DNA from: Sphingobium sp.
GTDB taxonomy: Bacteria > Pseudomonadota > Alphaproteobacteria > Sphingomonadales > Sphingomonadaceae
Direction of reading: 5' to 3'
Length of the DNA: 10,994 bases
Assembly (NCBI GenBank): GCA_030148625.1
Contig: JASBTC010000166.1
Location: 1-10,994 of the forward strand
Position 1 is the first letter of the stretch, and each line of letters starts with the position of its first letter. The notes beneath the pieces are model-generated. The model searched no databases, had not been told where the DNA came from, and saw nothing but the letters and a program-made list of their open reading frames with translations. Made by a program: the position numbers and the translations under genes. Below, one piece after another: positions 6,174-10,994 of this stretch.

Positions 6174-8087
6174 TCAAACCCCCAGCGTCTTGTCCACCGT
6201 TCCGCGCGTCACCGAATGATAGCCGGGGCGTGCCTTCAGATAGATGGCGCGCGCGGCGGGGCCACCCCATTCGGCCTGGGCGTTGAGCGCTTCGAACAGC
6301 GGCGCCACGAATTTGCGTCGTCCCATGCTGGTGAGGAAGCGGTCGGCCGAGGCAAGTGCGGGATCGTAGCGATTGCCGATCGCGAGCATCAGCCAGGCGA
6401 AGCGGATCTCGCTGTTGCCGCTGTCGGAGAGTTTCCACGCCGCATCGAGCGCGGCCAGCCGGTCGGCCGGCAGGGTGCGCGGCAGGCGGCCCAGGAAGCG
6501 CTGATAATGCTGGGTGGTCCAGCCCGTCCGGTCCACCGCCGCGGCATCGCCATTCGCCGCGAATGTGGCGGCGGCGCGGTCGACCGCGACAAAGGCGGTC
6601 GAGCGGATATGGACGGCATTGTCGGGCAGGCCGGGCTGATAGACCCAGCGCTCGACGCCGATCTTCGCTTCCTCGTCATCCTTGAACAGATTGGCGCGCA
6701 TGTCGGCGATAAGGCCGGCACTGGTCTGCGGCTTGAACGCCAGGCGATCGAAATAGCTTTTGAGATAGGCGTCCCAGCGCGCGCGGCCGACCGTCTGCTC
6801 GATCGTGCGCAGGAACACCGCGCCTTTCTCGTACGCGACGTCGGTCATGCCGTCGTCGGGATCGCGTCCCTTCAGGTCGAGATGCAGCCGGCTGTCGGGC
6901 GCATTCTTGCCGCCGACTTCGGCGAAGGCGGTCTCCATGTCGCTCCAGCCGAGATCGGCGAGCATCGCCGCGCGATCGGGGCCATAAAGCGCTTCCATGA
7001 TCCGGGTCTCGAAATAGACGGTGAAGCCCTCGTTGAGCCAGAAATCGTTCCAGGTCGCATTGGTGACGAGATTGCCCGACCAGCTATGCGCCAGTTCGTG
7101 CGCGATCAGGCTGACCAGCGATCGGTCTCCGGCGATGACGGTGGGAGTGACGAAGGTCAGCGTGGGATTCTCCATGCCGCCAAAGGGAAAGCTGGGCGGC
7201 AGCACGAGCAGGTCGTAGCGGCCCCAGCGATAGGGGCCGTAGAGGCCCTCGGCGGCGCTCACCATCTTCTCCAGGTCGGCGAACTCGCTGGCGCTGCGCT
7301 CGAGCATGGCGGGTTCGGTCCAGACGCCGGTGCGCGGGCCGATCTCCTTGAAGGCGAGATCGCCGACCGCGATCGCGATCAGATAGGGGGCGACGGGCTT
7401 GTCCATCCTGAAGCGGAAGGTGCGGCCGCCGTCGTTATTCTCGCCCTCCGGCGTCAGCCGGTCGCCGCTCATCACCGCGACCAGTTCCTCGGGCACGGTG
7501 ATGCTCGCGTCCCAGCTCTGGCGGATGCCGGGGCTGTCCTGTGTCGGAATCCAGCTGCGGTTGAGGATCGCTTCGCCCTGGCTGAACAGATAGGGCGAGG
7601 TCTTGCCGGCGGTCTGGTCGGGCGACAGCCATTGCAATGCGGGCGCACCGGGCGCGGAGGCATAATGGATCACGATCTTCTTCGCGCCGCCGAGCTGGAC
7701 GGTGAGCGGCTGGCCATGGATCGAATCGCCCTTGCCGAAAGCGAAGGGGAGCTGGCGCCCTTCGGCGTCGGTGACCTGCTTGACCGCGAGATTGCGGCTG
7801 TCGAGCACGACTTCCTTGGCGCCCGCCCTGGTCTGGAGATCGAGCGTCGCCGTGCCCGTCATCACCTTCGCGTCGAAATCGGCGGTCAGGTCGAGCGAGA
7901 CATGGGTGACGCGCGCTTCCTCGGGCTTTGCGAAACTATGGCTGTCCTTCGCTTCATCGGTGGTGAGCACGGGGGCGACCTGGGGTGCGCCGGCATTCTC
8001 GCTGGCGGGTTGCGGATTGCACGCGGCGAGCGTGCAGACCAGCAGGGCGGGAAAGAGCGTGCGAAGATGCATGAAGGCGCGGCCCAT
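6174..8087 (-). CDS. M1-family zinc aminopeptidase, lipoprotein, LTA4-hydrolase-like
   Basis: A gluzincin that removes N-terminal residues from peptides, probably in the periplasm. The 637-residue product starts MGRAFMHLRTLFPALLVCTLAAC: a lipobox LAAC with Cys23, so it is exported and lipid-anchored. An N-terminal beta-saddle domain (about 55-245) precedes the catalytic domain with the exopeptidase motif GGMEN (303-307) and HELAHSW, then NEGF: zinc ligands His330, His334 and Glu353, catalytic Glu331, in the exact HEXXH-X18-E arrangement. DVAYEKGAVFL supplies the likely transition-state Tyr419. A C-terminal helical repeat domain like that of leukotriene A4 hydrolase follows. Upstream in-frame codons reach 8369 but give Arg-rich non-homologous sequence before the signal peptide, so they are excluded. 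ATG 8087 and ATG 8072 (MHLRTLFP) both keep the lipobox; neither has a clear ribosome site. It lies 130 bp after the glutathione transferase, on the same strand. Substrate is unknown. Confidence 0.93.
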   Translation of the reverse strand: MGRAFMHLRTLFPALLVCTLAACNPQPASENAGAPQVAPVLTTDEAKDSHSFAKPEEARVTHVSLDLTADFDAKVMTGTATLDLQTRAGAKEVVLDSRNLAVKQVTDAEGRQLPFAFGKGDSIHGQPLTVQLGGAKKIVIHYASAPGAPALQWLSPDQTAGKTSPYLFSQGEAILNRSWIPTQDSPGIRQSWDASITVPEELVAVMSGDRLTPEGENNDGGRTFRFRMDKPVAPYLIAIAVGDLAFKEIGPRTGVWTEPAMLERSASEFADLEKMVSAAEGLYGPYRWGRYDLLVLPPSFPFGGMENPTLTFVTPTVIAGDRSLVSLIAHELAHSWSGNLVTNATWNDFWLNEGFTVYFETRIMEALYGPDRAAMLADLGWSDMETAFAEVGGKNAPDSRLHLDLKGRDPDDGMTDVAYEKGAVFLRTIEQTVGRARWDAYLKSYFDRLAFKPQTSAGLIADMRANLFKDDEEAKIGVERWVYQPGLPDNAVHIRSTAFVAVDRAAATFAANGDAAAVDRTGWTTQHYQRFLGRLPRTLPADRLAALDAAWKLSDSGNSEIRFAWLMLAIGNRYDPALASADRFLTSMGRRKFVAPLFEALNAQAEWGGPAARAIYLKARPGYHSVTRGTVDKTLGV

Positions 8088-8163
8088 ATAGTGAGCGCGC
8101 GAAGCTAGAACAGGAAAGCCGGGCAGGGAAGGCCGGACGGCTGTGGTTCGCCGCAAGTGCGAA

Positions 8164-8200
8164 TCCCCCTCTTCCCTGCCGAAGATGAGGAGGAGGGGGA
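8164..8200 (-). terminator. Candidate hairpin terminator after the glutathione transferase gene
   Basis: TCCCCCTC (8164-8171) and GAGGGGGA (8193-8200) are perfect 8-bp inverted arms around a 21-nt loop, 17 bp downstream of the transferase stop codon on the minus strand. There is no T-run after it in that direction, so it may be a processing or Rho-linked hairpin rather than a classical intrinsic terminator. The rest of the 8088-8217 gap shows no gene. Confidence 0.4.
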
Positions 8201-8217
8201 GTCTGTCGCGTTTTCGA

Positions 8218-8934
8218 TCAGCGCCGGGCGGTCTGGCCGAACAGCAGCGCGCGGGCCTTCTTTCCTTCTTCGGTGTCCGCCTCCAGCGGCTTGCGCAGCT
8301 CGGCGCCCACCGCCCGACCCTTGATGAAGGCCTCGCGCGCGCCGCAGCGTTCGATCCACGCCTTGGCATTGGGGAAATCGTTCAGGTCCTGGTCGACGCG
8401 CTCGGCGAGCACCGTCCATGGCCAGATCGCGAAATCGGCGATCGAAAGCGGCCCGGCGACGAATTCGCGATCGGCCAGCCGCGTGTCGAGCACGCCCAGG
8501 AGGCGATTCATTTCCTTGGTGTAGCGTTCCAGGCCATAGCGCAGCTTTTCGGGATCGGGCTCGATCGTGGGCGCATAATGGCGGAAATGATTGGCCTGGC
8601 CCGCCATCGGGCCGACGCCGCCCATCTGCCACATCAGCCAGCTTTCGACCTCGGCCTGCTCGCGGGCCTTGGAACCGCCGAACAGGCCGGTCTTGCGCGC
8701 CAGATATTGCAGGATCGCGCCCGACTCGAAGATCGATATCGGCGCACCGTCGGGCCCGTCGGGATCGACGATCGCGGGCATGCGGTTGTTCGGGCTGATC
8801 TTCAGGAATTCGGGGGTGAACTGCTCGCCCGTGCCGATGTTCACCGGATGGACGGCATAGGGCAGGCCCATTTCCTCCAGCGCGATGGTGATCTTGTGGC
8901 CATTGGGGGTCGGCCAGTAATAAAGTTCGATCAT
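8218..8934 (-). CDS. Glutathione S-transferase family, YfcG/YghU-type disulfide-bond oxidoreductase
   Basis: A 238-residue cytosolic thioredoxin-fold protein with an N-terminal GST domain (1 to about 82) and a C-terminal helical domain (about 88-215). The opening MIELYYWPTPNGHKITIALEEMGLPY is close to E. coli YfcG, with the active-site Thr9 and Asn11 of the Nu class instead of a catalytic Tyr, Ser or Cys. The cis-Pro loop is RMPAIVDPDG (51-60), and FESGAILQYLA (69-79) holds the Glu-Ser pair that binds the gamma-glutamyl group. DxxLSIADFAIWPW-like sequence (LSIADFAIWPW) forms the N-cap box of the C-terminal domain. YfcG and YghU show glutathione-disulfide reductase activity with little conjugation activity, so a redox role is likely. 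AGGAG lies 7 nt before the ATG at 8934, the strongest ribosome site in the window; frames extending further upstream are not supported. It is divergent from the cytochrome gene. Confidence 0.93.
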   Translation of the reverse strand: MIELYYWPTPNGHKITIALEEMGLPYAVHPVNIGTGEQFTPEFLKISPNNRMPAIVDPDGPDGAPISIFESGAILQYLARKTGLFGGSKAREQAEVESWLMWQMGGVGPMAGQANHFRHYAPTIEPDPEKLRYGLERYTKEMNRLLGVLDTRLADREFVAGPLSIADFAIWPWTVLAERVDQDLNDFPNAKAWIERCGAREAFIKGRAVGAELRKPLEADTEEGKKARALLFGQTARR

Positions 8935-9105
8935 TGGGATCTCCTTGCCCGTGCCACGCGGCGTGGAGATGGGGGCGGCCCGGCGGCGGGACAAGTCATC
9001 GGATGCGCCCGCCGCCGCCCCGCAAAACACTTGCGGACCGGCCACGCTCCATTCATGTCGTCCGGCGCAGGGATGGAACAAGATTCGATCGTGAGAGGGA
9101 TGTTC
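8935..9105. promoter_or_regulatory. Divergent promoter region between the GST and cytochrome c genes
   Basis: Both genes read away from this 171-bp gap, so it must hold their promoters or upstream leaders. It contains the AGGAG ribosome site for the transferase (minus strand) and GAGG 7 nt before the cytochrome ATG. I cannot place -35/-10 boxes convincingly, and no coding sequence is seen. Confidence 0.5.
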
Positions 9106-9480
9106 ATGAAGAAAGCGTTTGGTTTCACCGCCGGGCTGGGTCTGCTCGTGCTGGCGTCGATCCCGGTGGCCGCCTCCGCCGCGCCCGGGCCGAAGCCGCC
9201 GGCATTCGCGATGTGCGCGGTCTGCCACAAGGTGAATGCGGGCGAGAAATCGGCGATGGGCCCCAATTTGTGGGGTGTCGGCGGCCGCAAGGCGGCGGTT
9301 TCCACCTTCGCCTATTCGCCTGCGTTGAAACAGTCCAACATTACCTGGACGCGCGACAAGCTGATCGCCTTCGTCTCGGATCCGCGCAAGACGGTACCGG
9401 GCACCAAGATGGTCTATGCCGGGCAGAAGGATCCCAAGGTCGCGGCGCAGATCGCCGATTATCTGCTGTCGCTGAAATAG
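9106..9480 (+). CDS. Periplasmic class I c-type cytochrome (cytochrome c2-like)
   Basis: A 124-residue exported monohaem electron carrier. The signal peptide MKKAFGFTAGLGLLVLASIPVAASA is probably cut after Ala25. The mature protein is about 99 residues, a normal size for class I cytochromes c. The haem site is CAVCH (37-41), with Cys37, Cys40 and proximal His41; GPNLWGVGGRKAA (52-64) is the typical Gly-Pro-Asn-Leu loop, and the distal ligand is probably Met102 in PGTKMVYAG. The terminal helix is KVAAQIADYLLSLK. Similar proteins carry electrons from the bc1 complex to oxidases. The frame can be extended upstream, but GAGG sits 7 nt before ATG 9106 and the Lys-Lys start gives a proper signal peptide; ATG 9100 is too close to that site. 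It appears to be monocistronic, followed by a hairpin. Its partner oxidase is not in the window. Confidence 0.95.
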   Translation: MKKAFGFTAGLGLLVLASIPVAASAAPGPKPPAFAMCAVCHKVNAGEKSAMGPNLWGVGGRKAAVSTFAYSPALKQSNITWTRDKLIAFVSDPRKTVPGTKMVYAGQKDPKVAAQIADYLLSLK

Positions 9481-9489
9481 GCGGTTCCG

Positions 9490-9510
9490 CCCCGGATCAT
9501 CGATCCGGGG
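9490..9510 (+). terminator. Hairpin after the cytochrome c gene
   Basis: CCCCGGAT (9490-9497) and ATCCGGGG (9503-9510) form a perfect 8-bp stem with a 5-nt loop, 9 bp after the cytochrome stop codon. No T-run follows, but the position and stability fit a transcript end or stabilising 3' hairpin. Confidence 0.6.
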
Positions 9511-9530
9511 TGCGACAATTTGCGACAAAA
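9511..9530 (+). promoter_or_regulatory. Tandem TGCGACAA repeat upstream of the EF-hand gene; candidate response-regulator site
   Basis: Two directly adjacent decamers, TGCGACAATT and TGCGACAAAA, share their first eight bases with a 10-bp period, one helical turn. OmpR/PhoB-type regulators typically bind head-to-tail direct repeats at about this spacing, and such a regulator is encoded 730 bp downstream. A weak promoter could overlap (TTGCGA at 9520-9525, GATACT at 9545-9550, 19-bp spacer). The repeat is seen directly; its role is inference. Confidence 0.4.
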
Positions 9531-9628
9531 TAGCGCTGGTCCGCGATACTTTCGGGACAGGTGTGCCGGATAAGCCGTCTCATCGGCGGCGATCCATGCG
9601 TGCCGAGTCTCGAAAGAAGGACCGTAGG

Positions 9629-10183
9629 ATGAAGAAGTTGATCGCAATCTCCGGCCTGGGCGCGATAGCGCTGGCCGGCGGGATCGCTATGGCGCAGCCC
9701 GGTGACGGTCGGGCGCCCAATGCGCCGCTGACCCGCGCCGACGCCGCCGCGCGCGCCGATGCGCGTTTCGACCGGATGGACGCCGACAAGGACGGCAAGC
9801 TGACCGAGCAGGATCGTGCTGTCCGTGCCAAGGCGCGTTCGGACCGCATGTTCGCGGCACTCGATGCCGACGGCAACGGCCAGGTCAGCCGCGCCGAGTT
9901 CGACGGCGCGCGCGAGAAGCGGATGGAACGCCGCGAGGCGCGCAGCGAGCGCGGTCCGCGTGGCAAGGGCCGGATGGGACATCGCGGCTTTGGTCGCGAC
10001 CGGATGGGCGGCATGGGCGGCAAGATCGACGCCGACGGCGATGGCGTCGTCACCCGCGCCGAATTCCAGGCGCCCGCACTCGCCATGTTCGACCGCACCG
10101 ATGCCAATAAGGATGGCACGGTGACGCTCGAGGAACGTCAGGCGGCGCGCGCCGCGTGGCGGGCAAAGCGCGCGGGAAGCTGA
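9629..10183 (+). CDS. Secreted EF-hand calcium-binding protein (four EF loops)
   Basis: A 184-residue exported protein. MKKLIAISGLGAIALAGGIAMA is a signal peptide, probably cut before Gln23. Four EF-hand loops follow in two pairs: DADKDGKLTEQD (51-62), DADGNGQVSRAE (79-90), DADGDGVVTRAE (134-145) and DANKDGTVTLEE (158-169). All have Asp/Asn at positions 1, 3 and 5 and Gly at 6; loop 1 ends in Asp rather than Glu, which may change affinity or favour Mg. The pairs are joined by a basic, Gly/Met/Arg-rich linker (about 97-132, with GPRGKGRMGHRGFGRDRMGG) likely to be disordered. AGGA lies 7 nt before ATG 9629; an upstream ATG at 9563 would place basic sequence ahead of the signal peptide and is rejected. 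It precedes a two-component regulator on the same strand, so it may be its target or an accessory sensor of divalent cations. Function beyond calcium binding is unknown. Confidence 0.9.
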   Translation: MKKLIAISGLGAIALAGGIAMAQPGDGRAPNAPLTRADAAARADARFDRMDADKDGKLTEQDRAVRAKARSDRMFAALDADGNGQVSRAEFDGAREKRMERREARSERGPRGKGRMGHRGFGRDRMGGMGGKIDADGDGVVTRAEFQAPALAMFDRTDANKDGTVTLEERQAARAAWRAKRAGS

Positions 10184-10201
10184 TTTCGACGACCCGATCC
10201 C

Positions 10202-10234
10202 GGGCGGACGAGCGCCGTTGCGCATCGTCCGCCC
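10202..10234 (+). terminator. Strong hairpin between the EF-hand and response-regulator genes
   Basis: GGGCGGACGA (10202-10211) and TCGTCCGCCC (10225-10234) form a perfect 10-bp stem, extended inside by GCGC/GCGC across one bulged A to a CGTT tetraloop. It lies 18 bp after the EF-hand stop and 24 bp before the regulator start. Without a T-run it may end or partly attenuate transcription, or protect the EF-hand mRNA end and so give different expression levels of the two genes. Confidence 0.55.
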
Positions 10235-10258
10235 CTCCGGCATGAACGAAGGCAGGCC

Positions 10259-10978
10259 ATGAGCGACCGTCCCCACCTCCTCCTTGTCGACGACGAGCGC
10301 TCGATCCGCGAGCCGCTTGCCGCCTATCTCCAGAAGAACGGTTTCCGCGTGACTGCGGTCGGCGATGCCGCCGCGGCGCGCCAAAGGTTGGCGGGCTATG
10401 CGATCGATCTGGTCGTGCTCGACATCATGATGCCGGGTGAGGACGGGCTCAGCCTGTGCCGTCATATCCGCGAGACCGGTGAGATTCCGGTGATCCTGCT
10501 GACCGCGCGCAGCGAGGAGACCGACCGTATCGTCGGCCTGGAAATGGGCGCCGACGATTATGTGCTCAAGCCATTTTCGCCGCGCGAACTGATCGCGCGG
10601 ATCAAGGTGATCCTGCGCCGCGCGGGCAATGGCGGCGCGCGCCACCGCGCGCCCGAAAGCGAAAGCTATGCCTTTGCGGGCTGGGTGCTGAAGGCAGGCG
10701 AGCGGACATTGGTCGACAGCGACGGCGTCTCGGTGCCGCTTTCCACGGGCGAATATAATCTGCTGCTCGCGCTGGTCAGCCGGCCCAACCAGGTGCTGAG
10801 CCGCGACCAGCTGCTCGACATCACCCAGGGGCGCGAGGCCAATGCCTTCGACCGGGCGATCGACAACCAGATCAGCCGCCTGCGCAAGAAGATGGAACCC
10901 GATGCCAAGAATCCGACGCTGATCAAGACCGTCTGGGGCGGCGGCTACACCCTGTCGTCGGAGGTTCGCAAACTGTGA
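10259..10978 (+). CDS. OmpR/PhoB-family response regulator
   Basis: A 239-residue two-component transcription factor. The receiver domain (5 to about 120) has the acidic pair Asp11-Asp12, phospho-acceptor Asp55 in LVVLDIMMPGEDGL, switch Thr82 in LLTARSE and Lys104 in VLKPFSPREL. The C-terminal winged helix (about 135-235) has the opening strand YAFAGWVLKAGERTLVDSDG, PLSTGEYNLLLALVSRPNQVLSRDQLLD (160-187), the recognition helix AFDRAIDNQISRLRKKM (196-212) and the wing IKTVWGGGYTLS (222-233). All key residues are present, so it should be active. AAGG lies 6 nt before the ATG. The stop overlaps the next start by GTGA, the usual layout with a cognate kinase. The upstream EF-hand gene and the TGCGACAA tandem repeat are candidate targets; the signal is unknown, though a divalent cation is an attractive guess. 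Confidence 0.95.
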   Translation: MSDRPHLLLVDDERSIREPLAAYLQKNGFRVTAVGDAAAARQRLAGYAIDLVVLDIMMPGEDGLSLCRHIRETGEIPVILLTARSEETDRIVGLEMGADDYVLKPFSPRELIARIKVILRRAGNGGARHRAPESESYAFAGWVLKAGERTLVDSDGVSVPLSTGEYNLLLALVSRPNQVLSRDQLLDITQGREANAFDRAIDNQISRLRKKMEPDAKNPTLIKTVWGGGYTLSSEVRKL

Positions 10979-10994
10979 AGCAACTGCGCCTCTG
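10975..10994 (+). CDS. Start of the next gene, probably the cognate sensor histidine kinase (truncated by window end)
   Basis: GTG at 10975 overlaps the regulator stop (GTGA) and reads M-K-Q-L-R-L before the window ends. Six codons give no domain evidence. The call rests on the usual regulator-kinase order and on the basic/hydrophobic start that commonly leads into a kinase's first membrane helix. Confidence 0.45.

Noticed and set aside
6165..8108. 647-codon open frame on the plus strand opposite the M1 aminopeptidase
   Set aside because: Low-complexity Gly/Ala/Arg/Asp-rich translation without any recognisable domain; it mirrors the codon bias of the real antisense gene, whose zinc-site motifs are unmistakable.
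8088..8369. N-terminal extension of the M1 peptidase to 8369
   Set aside because: The added residues are Arg-rich, overlap the end of the glutathione transferase gene on the same strand and would bury the lipoprotein signal peptide.
8143..9105. Long N-terminal extension of the cytochrome c frame, suggesting a fusion protein
   Set aside because: The extension lies antisense to the glutathione transferase, ends at a proper signal peptide start with its own ribosome site at 9106, and has no domain of its own.
9497..10645. 382-codon minus-strand frame opposite the EF-hand and regulator genes
   Set aside because: It is antisense to two well-supported genes and the gap between them and shows no domain.

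Overview
The window is GC-rich, gene-dense chromosomal DNA with strong G/C third-position preference. Protein styles and gene families (a YqjI-like PadR regulator next to a DUF2218 gene, lipoprotein M1 peptidase, GC-rich intergenic hairpin repeats) suggest an alphaproteobacterium, most likely a sphingomonad. That assignment rests on recognition by eye, not on a search. No phage, IS, CRISPR, tRNA or rRNA is visible, and most of the window looks like ordinary core or near-core genome.

Layout. (1) 1-955, minus: the N-terminal two thirds or more of RarA/MgsA, the AAA+ replication-recombination ATPase, running off the left edge. (2) 956-2026, plus: a divergent two-gene unit made of a PadR-type repressor with a His-rich N-terminus (YqjI-like, metal-responsive by homology) overlapping by ATGA with a DUF2218 gene. 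A perfect 12-bp palindrome lies over the likely -10 box. (3) 2032-2213: two copies in opposite orientation of a hairpin-rich repeat between convergent genes. (4) 2217-4335, minus: a GT4 glycosyltransferase and an S66 LD-carboxypeptidase. (5) 4392-6028, plus and divergent from the carboxypeptidase: a Mur-ligase-family enzyme with an unusual GTSGKST P-loop, and a small DUF2188-like protein. (6) 6063-6153: a second palindromic repeat pair between convergent genes. (7) 6174-8934, minus: an M1 aminopeptidase lipoprotein and a YfcG/YghU-type glutathione transferase. (8) 9106-10994, plus: a small periplasmic c-type cytochrome, a secreted four-EF-hand protein, an OmpR-family response regulator, and the first codons of a gene overlapping it by GTGA that is probably the cognate histidine kinase.

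How the genes may work together. The S66 carboxypeptidase and the divergent Mur ligase fit peptidoglycan (murein peptide) recycling: one trims tetrapeptide to tripeptide, the other could re-attach a recycled peptide or amino acid to UDP-MurNAc. The ligase is not a textbook Mpl or MurC, so this pairing is the most interesting biochemical question here. PadR-DUF2218 looks like a small autoregulated iron/nickel unit without its usual siderophore-reductase partner. The EF-hand gene, response regulator and kinase may form a cation-responsive envelope circuit. An exact repeat of TGCGACAA at 10-bp spacing upstream of the EF-hand gene is a candidate site for the regulator.

Several real genes are best started downstream of the longest reading frame, because the longest frames begin at TTG codons or lack a ribosome site. 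These choices are explained in each entry. Long open frames opposite the real genes are GC-driven shadows and were left out.
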